Assembly (NCBI RefSeq): GCF_028200735.1
Contig: NZ_JAQKPV010000004.1
Coordinates: forward strand, 342,425 to 406,424
DNA length: 64,000 bases
Reading direction: 5' to 3'
Source: Streptomyces sp. ACA25
GTDB taxonomy: Bacteria; Actinomycetota; Actinomycetes; Streptomycetales; Streptomycetaceae
Shown piece by piece: positions 35,151 through 43,887 of the stretch; positions within the stretch are counted from its first letter, which is position 1, and every line of letters starts with the position of its first letter. The notes beneath the pieces were generated by a model. It had not been told where the DNA came from. It did no database searches and saw only the letters and a program-made list of their open reading frames with translations. A program made the translations under genes and the position numbers.

Positions 35151-36113
35151 TCAGTTCGCGAGGTGCTCGCGAAACCAGGCAATGGTGCGGGCGAGTCCCT
35201 CTTCCACGGGCACCCGCGGCTCCCACTGGAGCTTGTCGCGGGCCAGCGTGATGTCGGGGCAGCGCACGGCGGGATCGTCGGCGGGCCGTTCCACCAGCCG
35301 GACGGCAGAGGCCGACCCGGTCAGCCCGATGACCTTCTCCGCCAGCGCCCGCATGGTCATCTCGTGCGGGTTGCCGATGTTCACGGGGCCCAGCAGCCCG
35401 GAGTCCGCCATGGCCAGTACGCCTCGCACGGTGTCGTCGACGTAGGCCGGTGACCGGGTCTGGCGTCCGTCCCCGGTGACGGTGAGCGGCTCACCGGCCA
35501 GTGCCTGGCGGATGAAGGTGGGCACGGCCCGCCCGTCGTGGCCGCGCATCCGCGGGCCGTAGGTGTTGAACAGCCGGACGATGCCCGCGTCGGTGCCGTG
35601 CACCGCGGCCTCGGCCGTGGTCAGCGCCTCCGCGAAGCGTTTGGCCTCGTCGTACACGCTGCGCGGGCCGACCGGGTTGACGTTCCCCCAGTAGCTCTCG
35701 CTCTGCGGGTGCTGCAGCGGATCCCCGTACACCTCGGAGGTGGAGGCCAGCACGAAGCGCGCCCGGTGACGGTGGGCCAGCGCGAGCGCGTTGCGGGTGC
35801 CCAGGCTCCCGGTCTCCAGGGTGTGCAGGGGCTGGCGCAGGTAGTCGGCCGGGGAGGCCGGGGAGGCGAAGTGCAGCACCAGGTCGACCGGCCGGGACAG
35901 CTCCAGCGGTTCGGTGATGTCGGCGCCCACCACGGTGAAGCCGGGCCGGTCCAGCAGGTGCGCGATGTTCCCCGCGCTGCCGGTGCAGAAATCGTCGACA
36001 CAGGTCACCTCGTCACCCCCGTCGAGCAGGGCGGTGCACAGGTGCGAGCCGAGGAAGCCGGCTCCGCCGGTGACCACGGAGTGCCGGCGGAGCGGATCAG
36101 GAGTGGGCTGCAT
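35151..36113 (-). CDS. UDP-glucuronate decarboxylase (UDP-xylose synthase-like)
   Basis: 320 aa extended SDR that decarboxylates UDP-glucuronate to UDP-xylose. VVTGGAGFLGSHL is the NAD site, and the UXS hallmarks HFASPASPADYL, TSEVYGDPLQHPQ and YWGNVNPVGPRSVYDEAKR (YxxxK) are all present. The ATG at 36113 (MQPTPDPLRR) begins 22 codons after the first possible start. It is the first gene of the minus-strand operon, 174 nt before the carbamoyltransferase, and would supply a pentose donor to the glycosyltransferases. Confidence 0.9.
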   Translation of the reverse strand: MQPTPDPLRRHSVVTGGAGFLGSHLCTALLDGGDEVTCVDDFCTGSAGNIAHLLDRPGFTVVGADITEPLELSRPVDLVLHFASPASPADYLRQPLHTLETGSLGTRNALALAHRHRARFVLASTSEVYGDPLQHPQSESYWGNVNPVGPRSVYDEAKRFAEALTTAEAAVHGTDAGIVRLFNTYGPRMRGHDGRAVPTFIRQALAGEPLTVTGDGRQTRSPAYVDDTVRGVLAMADSGLLGPVNIGNPHEMTMRALAEKVIGLTGSASAVRLVERPADDPAVRCPDITLARDKLQWEPRVPVEEGLARTIAWFREHLAN

Positions 36114-36397
36114 GGCGGCTCCTTCCCACGCGCAGCGTGAAAACGACCTCTCCGCGGTACCCCGGTCAAACCGGACCAATCCGGCGGACGGGTGGCTGTG
36201 CCGCGCAGGGCCGCCCGGTCCCTGCCGGCGCGGACCGGCCGGCGGACGGCAGCATCGGGAGCGGAAGCCGGCCGGCGCCTCCGCTGCTCGGACACGCGTG
36301 CGTCACACCACCGAAACTGTGTGGTGAAATGCTCAGGTGCCCGCGATATGCCCCGCGGCCCGGTAACCAACGGCCTGACCAGCGAGGATGGGTTTTT
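36114..36397. promoter_or_regulatory. Divergent promoter region of the glycan operon and glnA2
   Basis: 284 nt without a gene between the UDP-xylose synthase (leftward) and glnA2 (rightward). It holds CACCAC and GTGGTG arms (inverted, spacer CGAAACTGT) near 36305-36325, and the glnA2 ribosome site GAGGA at 36385-36389. No clear -35/-10 pair was identified. Confidence 0.45.
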
Positions 36398-37759
36398 ATG
36401 GACAAGCAGCAGGAGTTCGTGCTCCGTACGCTGGAGGAGCGTGACATCCGGTTCGTCCGGCTGTGGTTCACCGACGTGCTCGGGTTTCTCAAGTCCGTCG
36501 CAGTGGCACCCGCCGAGCTCGAGCAGGCCTTCGACGAGGGCATCGGCTTCGACGGCTCGGCGATCGAGGGCTTCGCCCGGGTGCACGAGTCCGACATGCT
36601 CGCCAAACCCGCGCCCAGCAGCTTCCAGATCCTGCCCTGGAGGGCAGAGGCACCCGGGACCGCCCGGATGTTCTGCGACATCCTGATGCCGGACGGCTCC
36701 CCGTCCTACGCCGACCCCCGGTACGTCCTCAAGCGCATCCTCGCCAAGGCCTCCGACCTCGGGTTCACCTTCTACACCCACCCCGAGATCGAGTTCTTCC
36801 TGCTCAAGGACAAGCCGGTGGACGGCACCCGGCCGACCCCGGCCGACTCCTCCGGATACTTCGACCACACCCCGCACAACGTCGGCATGGACTTCCGGCG
36901 CCAGGCGATCACGATGCTGGAATCGATGGGCATCTCCGTGGAGTTCTCCCATCACGAGGGCGCCCCGGGGCAGCAGGAGATCGACCTGCGCTACGCCGAC
37001 GCGCTGTCCACCGCCGACAACATCATGACCTTCCGTCTGGTGATGAAGCAGGTCGCGCTGGAGCAGGGCGTGCAGGCCACCTTCATGCCCAAGCCGTTCT
37101 CCGAATACCCCGGCTCCGGCATGCACACCCACCTCTCCCTCTTCGAGGGCGACCGGAACGCCTTCTACGAAAGCGGAACCGAGTACCAGCTCTCCAAGGT
37201 CGGCCGCTCCTTCATCGCCGGGCTCCTGAAGCACGCCGCGGAGATCTCCGCCGTCACCAACCAGTGGGTCAACTCCTACAAGCGGATCTGGGGCGGCGCC
37301 AACCGGCCCGCCGGAGCCGGCGGCGAAGCACCCTCCTACATCTGCTGGGGCCACAACAACCGCTCCGCGCTCATCCGGGTCCCGATGTACAAGCCCGGCA
37401 AGACCGGGTCGACCCGGGTCGAGGTCCGCTCCCTGGACGCCGGGGCCAACCCCTACCTGGCCTACTCGGTGCTGCTCGCCGCCGGCCTGAAGGGCATCGA
37501 GGAGGGTTACGAGCTGCCGCCGGGCGCCGAGGACGACGTCTGGGCGCTGAGCGACGGCGAACGCCGCGCCCTGGGCATCGAGCCGCTCCCGCAGAACCTG
37601 GGCGAGGCGATCGACCTGATGCAGCGCAGCGAGCTGGTGGCCGAGACCCTCGGAGAGCACGTCTTCGACTTCTTCCTGCGCAACAAGCGGCAGGAGTGGG
37701 AGGAGTACCGCTCCGAGGTCACCGCCTTCGAGCTGCGCAAGAACCTCCCCGCCCTGTAA
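36398..37759 (+). CDS. glnA2: Glutamine synthetase-like protein GlnA2 (gamma-glutamylpolyamine synthetase)
   Basis: 453 aa glutamine synthetase type I fold. EIEFFLLK supplies metal-binding Glu, HHEGAPGQQEIDLRY and GSGMHTHLSLF follow, and the C-terminal half has NSYKRIWGGANRP and SLDAGANPYLAYS. By length, gene context next to glnE and memory of the S. coelicolor locus this matches GlnA2, reported to glutamylate polyamines rather than ammonia. A tyrosine (Tyr371, in EEGYELPPGAED) falls where GSI-beta enzymes carry the adenylylation tyrosine (NLYDLPPEE). The ATG at 36398 has GAGGA upstream. Monocistronic or followed by glnE after 149 nt. Confidence 0.9.
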   Translation: MDKQQEFVLRTLEERDIRFVRLWFTDVLGFLKSVAVAPAELEQAFDEGIGFDGSAIEGFARVHESDMLAKPAPSSFQILPWRAEAPGTARMFCDILMPDGSPSYADPRYVLKRILAKASDLGFTFYTHPEIEFFLLKDKPVDGTRPTPADSSGYFDHTPHNVGMDFRRQAITMLESMGISVEFSHHEGAPGQQEIDLRYADALSTADNIMTFRLVMKQVALEQGVQATFMPKPFSEYPGSGMHTHLSLFEGDRNAFYESGTEYQLSKVGRSFIAGLLKHAAEISAVTNQWVNSYKRIWGGANRPAGAGGEAPSYICWGHNNRSALIRVPMYKPGKTGSTRVEVRSLDAGANPYLAYSVLLAAGLKGIEEGYELPPGAEDDVWALSDGERRALGIEPLPQNLGEAIDLMQRSELVAETLGEHVFDFFLRNKRQEWEEYRSEVTAFELRKNLPAL

Positions 37760-37908
37760 CGCGCCGCGCACCGCTGCCGTCCGCCCGCCGCCCGGCTCCG
37801 CCGCCCGGCAGTGGTTACGCTCCTGGGTAGCGGGCAGGCCGTCCCCGCGGGCACCCACGAGCATCCAGCGCGGGACGGCCGCGGCTCACCGTGGAAAGGG
37901 GCACCTTC

Positions 37909-40900
37909 GTGGAGCAGGGCGGACGCCGGGGCAGCCGGTTCGGAAGGCTGCTGCGCGCCGGGTTCACCGACCCGGCCGCAGCCGGGAAACTGCTCGACGC
38001 GCCGGCCCTGGCCGCCGTCCGCAGCGACGGCGCGCTGCTCGACGCTCTCGGCGCCACCGCCGACCCCGACCTCGCGCTGCGCGGACTCGCCCGGCTCTGC
38101 GAGGCACTGGACGACCGCCGCAGCACCAGCCGGGAGAACGCCGGCCCGGCGGGCAGCGGCGCGGAGCTCCTGGACACTCTGCTGTCCGCCAAGCCACTGC
38201 GGGACCGGCTGCTGGCGGTGCTCGGCGCCTCCGAGGAGCTCGGTGACCACCTGGCCCGGCACCCCGCGGAGTGGCGCACCCTGACCTTCTTCGGCACCGC
38301 CGCCGACCTCCACCCGGGGCTCGAGGAGTTCGAAACGGCGCTGGCCGACGCCACCGACCCGGACAGCCTGCGCGTCGGCTACCGCCGCGCCCTCCTCATG
38401 ATCGCCGCCCGTGACATGACCGGCACCACCGGCTTCTCCGAAGCCGCCGCCGAGCTCGCCGACCTGGCCACCGCCACCCTGCGGGCCGCCCTGCGTCTCG
38501 CGGAACGTGAGGCCCCCGGCGACACCGCCCGGTGCCGGCTCGCCGTCATCGCCATGGGCAAGTGCGGTGGCCGGGAGCTCAACTACGTGTCGGACGTCGA
38601 CGTCATCTTCGTCGCCGAGCCCGCTGAAGGGACACCGGAGGGCGACGCGATGCAGGCCGCCACCCGGCTCGCCGCCCGGATGATGCGGATCTGCTCCGAC
38701 CGCACCGCCGAGGGCACCATCTGGCCCGTGGACGCCAACCTCCGCCCCGAGGGCCGCAACGGCCCTCTCGTCCGCACCCTGAGCAGCCACCTCGCCTACT
38801 ACCGGCGCTGGGCGAAGACCTGGGAGTTCCAGGCCCTTCTCAAGGCCCGCCCGGTCGCCGGCGACGCAGCGCTCGGCGCGGGCTACCATGCGGCCGTCGC
38901 CCCGCTCGTCTGGGAGGCCGCCGCCAGGGAGAACTTCGTTCCCGACGTGCAGCAGATGCGTCGCCGCGTCGAGGAGTCCATCCCCGCCGCCCACTCCGGG
39001 CGGGAGCTCAAGCTCGGCCCCGGCGGGCTGCGCGATGTCGAATTCGCCGTCCAGCTCCTCCAGCTGGTGCACGGCCGCACCGACCCGGAGCTGCGCAGCG
39101 TCACCACCCTGGACGCGCTGGCCGCCCTCTCCGCCGGGGGGTACATCGGCCGGCAGGACGCCGCCTCGCTGGACACCTCCTACCGCTTCCTGCGCACGGT
39201 CGAGCACCGCATCCAGCTCTACCGGCTGCGCCGCACCCACCTGCTGCCCGAGACCGAGGAGGACCTGCGTCGGCTGGGCCGCTCCCTCGGCTTCCACAAG
39301 GAGCCGGTCCCCGAGCTCGCCCGGGCCTGGAAGCAGCACACCGCCGCGGTCCGGCGGCTGCACGAGAAGCTGTTCTACCGGCCGCTGCTCGACGCAGTCG
39401 CCCAGCTGGAGGCCCCCCAGGCCCGGCTCCGCCCCGAGGCCGCCCAGCAGCGGCTGGAGGCCCTCGGCTACGTCGACCCCGGCGCCGCGCTGCGCCACCT
39501 GAAGGCACTGGCCTCCGGAGTCAGCCGCAAAGCAGCCATCCAGCGGACCCTGCTGCCGGTGCTGCTGGACCGGTTCGCCGACTCCGCCGACCCCGACGCC
39601 GGGCTGCTCGGCTTCCGCAAGGTCTCCGACGCCCTCGGTACCACCCCCTGGTACCTGCGCCTGCTCCGCGACGAGGGCGCCGCCGCGGAGAACCTCGCCC
39701 GGGTCCTCTCCGCCGGGCGCCTCGCTCCCGACCTGCTGCTCCGGGCCCCGGAGGCGGTGGCGCTGCTCGGCGACCCCGAAGGGCTCCGGCCGCGCAGCCG
39801 GACCGCCCTGGAGCAGGAGGTGCTGTCCGCGGTGAAACGGCACCCCGACGGGGAGACGGCCGTCGCGGCCGCCCGGGGCATCCGCCGCCGGGAGCTGTTC
39901 CGCACCGCCGCTGCCGACGTCATCGGTGCCTACGCCGAGGGCGGGGACCCGGCGGCGGCCATCGACCGGATCGGCGACGCCCTGTCCGACATCAGCGCCG
40001 CCACCCTGGCCGGGACGCTGCGCGCCGCCGTCGCCGCCACCTGGGGGGACACCCTGCCCACCCGGTTCACCGTCATCGGCATGGGCCGGTTCGGCGGCCG
40101 GGAACAGGGCTACGGCTCCGACGCCGACGTCATGTTCGTGCACGAGCCGAGGCCCGGCGTGCCGGAGGAGGAGGCCGCCGAGGCCGCGTTCGCCGTCGCC
40201 GGGGAACTGCGCCGCCTGCTGCAGCTCCCCACTTCCGACCCTCCGATGCCGATCGACGCGGACCTGCGTCCGGAGGGCCGCAGCGGCCCCCTGGTGCGCA
40301 GCCTCTCCTCCTACGAGGCGTACTACCGGCGCTGGATGGTGACCTGGGAGAGCCAGGCACTGCTGCGCGCCGAGCCGGTCGCCGGCGATCACGAGCTCGG
40401 GGAGAGGTTCCTGCGGCTCATCGACCCGCTGCGCTACCCCGAGGGCGGCCCGGGGGATGACGCGGAGCGGGAGATCCGCAGGCTGAAGGCGCGCATGGAG
40501 TCGGAGCGGCTGCCGCGCGGCGCCGACCCGACGCTGCACGTCAAGCTGGGCCGCGGCGGGCTCTCCGACGTCGAGTGGACGGTGCAGCTGCTCCAGCTGC
40601 GGCATGCCTGGAAGGTGCCCGCCCTGCGGGTCACCGGCACGCGTCCCGCGCTGGCCGCCGCACTGGCTGCCGGCCTGGTGGACGCCGACGACGCGCAGAC
40701 CCTGGACGAGGCCTGGGTGCTGGCGAGCCGGGTGCGCAACGCCGTCATGCTGGTACGCGGCCGGCCGGCGGACACGTTCCCCTCCGAAACCCGGGAGCTG
40801 GCCGGCGTGGCCCGCTACCTCGGTTACCAGCTGGGCCACGCGGGAGAGCTGCTGGACGACTACCGCCGGACCACCCGCCGGGCCCGCGCCGTGGTGGAAC

Positions 40901-40935
40901 GCCTCTTCTACGACTACGCCACCGACGACAGCTGA
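37909..40935 (+). CDS. glnE: Glutamine synthetase adenylyltransferase/deadenylase
   Basis: 1008 aa bifunctional regulator of glutamine synthetase. There are two nucleotidyltransferase domains: the N-terminal deadenylase with GKCGGRELNYVSDVDVIFV and the C-terminal adenylylase with GRFGGREQGYGSDADVMFV, each followed by a GlnD/PII-uridylyltransferase-like helical domain. The GTG at 37909 is preferred over the GTG at 37891 because GGAAAGGGG lies just in front of it. A 1110-codon open frame on the opposite strand is its GC-rich shadow. Confidence 0.95.
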   Translation: MEQGGRRGSRFGRLLRAGFTDPAAAGKLLDAPALAAVRSDGALLDALGATADPDLALRGLARLCEALDDRRSTSRENAGPAGSGAELLDTLLSAKPLRDRLLAVLGASEELGDHLARHPAEWRTLTFFGTAADLHPGLEEFETALADATDPDSLRVGYRRALLMIAARDMTGTTGFSEAAAELADLATATLRAALRLAEREAPGDTARCRLAVIAMGKCGGRELNYVSDVDVIFVAEPAEGTPEGDAMQAATRLAARMMRICSDRTAEGTIWPVDANLRPEGRNGPLVRTLSSHLAYYRRWAKTWEFQALLKARPVAGDAALGAGYHAAVAPLVWEAAARENFVPDVQQMRRRVEESIPAAHSGRELKLGPGGLRDVEFAVQLLQLVHGRTDPELRSVTTLDALAALSAGGYIGRQDAASLDTSYRFLRTVEHRIQLYRLRRTHLLPETEEDLRRLGRSLGFHKEPVPELARAWKQHTAAVRRLHEKLFYRPLLDAVAQLEAPQARLRPEAAQQRLEALGYVDPGAALRHLKALASGVSRKAAIQRTLLPVLLDRFADSADPDAGLLGFRKVSDALGTTPWYLRLLRDEGAAAENLARVLSAGRLAPDLLLRAPEAVALLGDPEGLRPRSRTALEQEVLSAVKRHPDGETAVAAARGIRRRELFRTAAADVIGAYAEGGDPAAAIDRIGDALSDISAATLAGTLRAAVAATWGDTLPTRFTVIGMGRFGGREQGYGSDADVMFVHEPRPGVPEEEAAEAAFAVAGELRRLLQLPTSDPPMPIDADLRPEGRSGPLVRSLSSYEAYYRRWMVTWESQALLRAEPVAGDHELGERFLRLIDPLRYPEGGPGDDAEREIRRLKARMESERLPRGADPTLHVKLGRGGLSDVEWTVQLLQLRHAWKVPALRVTGTRPALAAALAAGLVDADDAQTLDEAWVLASRVRNAVMLVRGRPADTFPSETRELAGVARYLGYQLGHAGELLDDYRRTTRRARAVVERLFYDYATDDS

Positions 40936-41008
40936 CGGTGCGCCCCGGCGGTCCCCTCACCCGGTCCGCCGCGGCGGGTCAGGGTGCCGAGGTGGTGCGG
41001 GGGTCAGG

Positions 41009-41986
41009 TCAGGAGGACGGCGGCCGGTCAGGGCCCCGGTCCCTGTCCCGGCTCACCTGCCCGTCCCGGCTCGCGTCCCCGTCCGGGGCCCGGTCCCGGC
41101 TCACGTCCTGCTCCGGCGGCTGAGTGCCGTTCCGGTAGGCCGGGCTCGCGAGCGGGATCTGGCGGGGGAGGTGGTAGCAGAGGCGGCCGTACCACAGGTG
41201 GGCGACCGCGTAGCCGAAGGCGAGGCACACGATGCCGCCCGCCGCGTCCAGCCAGAAATGGTTCGCGGTGGCCACGATCACCGCCAGGGTGAGGACCGGG
41301 TAGAGCACACCGAGGACCTTCAGCCACACCGGCCGGGCCAGCACCATGACCGTGATGCCGCACCACAGGGACCAGCCGGCGTGCATCGACGGCATGGCTG
41401 CGTACTGGTTGGAGACCTCGGCCAGGCTCTCCGAGGACATCGCACCCCAGGTGTTGTGCACCTTGACGGTGTCGATGAAGTCCACGCCGTCCATGAGCCG
41501 TGGGGGTGCGAGCGGGTAGAAGTAGTACCCCAGCAGGGCGACCGCGGTCGTCGCGAACAGCACCAGCCGCGTCGCGCCGTACCGCCCGGGGTGCCGGCGG
41601 AACAGCCACACCAGCACCGCGATGGTGACGATGAAGTGCAAGGTCGCGTAGTAATAGTTCGTGGCGACGATCAGCCACGTGACCTCGTTCACCGCATGGT
41701 TGACCGCCTGTTCGAAGGCCAGCCCCATGTCCTTCTGGACTTCCCAGATCCAGCGGGCGTTCTCCTGCGCCTGGTCCACCCGCTCGGGAACGGCGTTGCG
41801 GATCAGGGAGTAGATCCAGTAGCTGATGGCTATCAGCAGCAGCTCGAACCGGAGGCGCGGTCTGCGCGGCACGCGCAGGGACTGCCACGGCCCGGAGCTC
41901 CCGGCCGGTGACGAAGGGGCTCCTGGGGCGCCGTCTGCTGCGTTCACCTGGTCTTGGTCTCTCGTACTGACGCTGGTTGCCCCCAT
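41009..41986 (-). CDS. PAP2-family membrane phosphatase/transferase
   Basis: 325 aa integral membrane protein with about six helices. PAP2/Aur1-like motifs are present: YPLAPPRLMDGVDF, AAMPSMHAGWSLW (motif with Ser-His) and ANHFWLDAAGGI (final His-Asp). Such proteins hydrolyse or transfer lipid phosphates such as inositol-phosphate lipids. The C-terminal 55 residues are charged with DRD repeats (VSRDRAPDGDASRDG). It converges with glnE and lies 54 nt downstream of malR on the same strand. Confidence 0.85.
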   Translation of the reverse strand: MGATSVSTRDQDQVNAADGAPGAPSSPAGSSGPWQSLRVPRRPRLRFELLLIAISYWIYSLIRNAVPERVDQAQENARWIWEVQKDMGLAFEQAVNHAVNEVTWLIVATNYYYATLHFIVTIAVLVWLFRRHPGRYGATRLVLFATTAVALLGYYFYPLAPPRLMDGVDFIDTVKVHNTWGAMSSESLAEVSNQYAAMPSMHAGWSLWCGITVMVLARPVWLKVLGVLYPVLTLAVIVATANHFWLDAAGGIVCLAFGYAVAHLWYGRLCYHLPRQIPLASPAYRNGTQPPEQDVSRDRAPDGDASRDGQVSRDRDRGPDRPPSS

Positions 41987-42040
41987 GGGGCAACAGTCTG
42001 CCAGAGCCCCCGCGGCCCCCGATCATCCTTTGGTCGGGTC

Positions 42041-43090
42041 CTACCCTTCCGGGTTCCCCCCTGCGTCGGACCCACCCCTGGGGGCAGCCGCGGTGGAGCC
42101 GCGGACCACCAGTTCGGGGAGGAAGACGAATTCGCTGTGCGGTGCCGGGGTGCCGCCGATCTCCTCCAGCAGGGCCCGTACCGCTGCCTGGCCCATCGCC
42201 TGGACGGGCTGCCGGATCGTGGTGAGCGGCGGGTCGGTGAACGCGATCAGCGGGGAGTCGTCGAAGCCGATCACCGACACGTCCTCGGGTACCGCCAGCC
42301 GCTGCCGGCGGGCGGCCCGGATCGCACCCAGCGCCATCATGTCGCTGGCGCAGATCACCGCGGTGCAGCCGCGGGTGAGCAGCGCGGTCGCGGCTGCCTG
42401 GCCGCCCTCCAGCGTGAACAGCGAGTGCTCGATGAGGTCCGGGACGTGTTCGGCCGGGACGCCGAGCTCCGCCGTCATGCCCTGAGTGAAGCCTTCGATC
42501 TTGCGTTGCACCGGCACGAAGCGGGCCGGCCCGAGCGCCAGACCGATCCGCCGGTGGCCGAGCGACACCAGGTGGGTGACGGCCAGCCGCATGGCGGTCC
42601 GGTCGTCCGGGGACACGAAGGGCGCGCGCACCTTGGGGGAGAAGCCGTTGATCAGTACGAAGGGCACGCCGTGCCCACGAAGCCGCTCGTAGCGCTCCAT
42701 GTCGGCGCTGGTGTCGGCGTGCAGGCCGGAGATGAAAATAATCCCGGAGACCCCGCGTTCGACCAGCATGCCGGTCAGCTCGTCCTCGGTGGAGCCCCCC
42801 GGGGTCTGGGTGGCGAGCACCGGGGTGTAGCCCTGCCTGGTCAGCGCCTGGCCGATGACCTGGGCGAAGGCGGGGAAGATGGGGTTGTCCAGCTCGGGAG
42901 TGATCAGCCCGATCAGCCCGGCGCTGCGCTGCCGCAGCCGGGCGGGGCGCTCGTACCCCAGCAGGTCGAGGGCGGTCAGCACGGATTCGCGGGTGGCCGC
43001 GGCGACTCCCGGCTTGCCGTTGAGGACGCGGCTGACGGTCGCTTCGCTGACCCCCGCCTGCACTGCGATGTCAGCTAGCCGTGCGGTCAC
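42041..43090 (-). CDS. malR: LacI-family maltose repressor
   Basis: 349 aa repressor. HTH and hinge: RLADIAVQAGVSEATVSRVLNGKPGVA (recognition helix SEATVSRVLNGK), then LDLLGYERPARLRQR; the periplasmic-binding-like domain has VIGFDDSPLIAFTDPPLTTI. GTG start at 43090. By family and context it should repress malEFG at CTTGCA sites until maltodextrins are present. Unlike the usual malR-malE divergent pair, two genes lie between it and malE. A closely similar second repressor follows aglA. Confidence 0.9.
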   Translation of the reverse strand: MTARLADIAVQAGVSEATVSRVLNGKPGVAAATRESVLTALDLLGYERPARLRQRSAGLIGLITPELDNPIFPAFAQVIGQALTRQGYTPVLATQTPGGSTEDELTGMLVERGVSGIIFISGLHADTSADMERYERLRGHGVPFVLINGFSPKVRAPFVSPDDRTAMRLAVTHLVSLGHRRIGLALGPARFVPVQRKIEGFTQGMTAELGVPAEHVPDLIEHSLFTLEGGQAAATALLTRGCTAVICASDMMALGAIRAARRQRLAVPEDVSVIGFDDSPLIAFTDPPLTTIRQPVQAMGQAAVRALLEEIGGTPAPHSEFVFLPELVVRGSTAAAPRGGSDAGGNPEG

Positions 43091-43174
43091 ACAAGTGGAC
43101 TGTACCGGCCGCTCTTGCCGCTGCCCACCGCATGGGGCGATCTGTCCGGTTTGTGGAAACCTGGCCCGGCGGGC

Positions 43175-43846
43175 TCAGGCCGGTCCCCCCGCTGCCGCCG
43201 GTGACCGTCGGGCGAGGAGCTGGAGGCGCTCCACGGTGTGGCCGTCGAGCGTCCCGACCGTGTCCGTGCGCTCCTCGTCGACCGTGAAGCCGCTGTCCTG
43301 GAGCAGTGTGCGCAGATGGTCCGGCTCGTGGTGCCGGAAGACGCCGCCGTCGGGGGTGCTGAAGACGCCGTGCTCGCCGTGCTCCGGTGCGTGCTCCGCG
43401 TAGCGCCGCAGGTGGTGCGGGTCGCTCTGCAACGGCACGTCGCTGAGGTACAGCACCCCACCCGGCCGCACCAGGCGGGCGAGCTCCCGGAGGATCTCGC
43501 GCTGCGCGACGTCCTGCGGTACGCAGGTGAGGACGGCGAAGAGCAGGGCCGCGTCGAACGATCCGGCCTCGAAGGGGAGCGGAAGATCCGGACAGTGCGT
43601 GAGGTCCGGCGCCGGGCGTTCTCGTCTCCCGCGCTCGATGAGGGCCGAGGAGGAGTCGACGCCCCGCGCCCGGTAGCCGAGCAGGTCCAGCTCACCGGTC
43701 AGCCGGCCGTAGCCGCAGCCGTAGTCCAGGACCCGGGCGCCCCGCGGTACGTGGGCGGTCAGCAGGTCCCGGTCCAGAGGGTGCGTGAAGGTCTTTGTGG
43801 CGCCGGCGGTCTCCCAGAAACCCGGCACCTCCCGTGAAGTGGCCAT
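43175..43846 (-). CDS. Class I SAM-dependent methyltransferase
   Basis: 223 aa Rossmann methyltransferase: VLDYGCGYGRLTGEL is motif I, RGVDSSSALIERG motif II, FEAGSFDAALLFAVLTCVP motif IV, and LVRPGGVLYLSDVPL motif VI. The substrate is unknown. It sits between a sugar-binding lipoprotein (41 nt upstream) and malR (84 nt downstream), all on the minus strand, so it may be cotranscribed with them; no biochemical link to maltose is known to me. Confidence 0.85.
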   Translation of the reverse strand: MATSREVPGFWETAGATKTFTHPLDRDLLTAHVPRGARVLDYGCGYGRLTGELDLLGYRARGVDSSSALIERGRRERPAPDLTHCPDLPLPFEAGSFDAALLFAVLTCVPQDVAQREILRELARLVRPGGVLYLSDVPLQSDPHHLRRYAEHAPEHGEHGVFSTPDGGVFRHHEPDHLRTLLQDSGFTVDEERTDTVGTLDGHTVERLQLLARRSPAAAGGPA

Positions 43847-43887
43847 GTCCGGACGGTACCCGTGATCGTGGGTCGGGCTTGCTCCGC

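Noticed and set aside
36305..36325. Riboswitch or nitrogen-regulator site before glnA2
   Set aside because: Only a short CACCAC/GTGGTG inverted arm pair is visible and it does not match the GlnR a-b box pattern well enough to call.
37507..40839. 1110-codon open frame on the minus strand
   Set aside because: It lies fully opposite glnE, is low-complexity Gly/Val/Gln-rich and has no recognisable domain; typical antisense shadow of high-GC codon bias.
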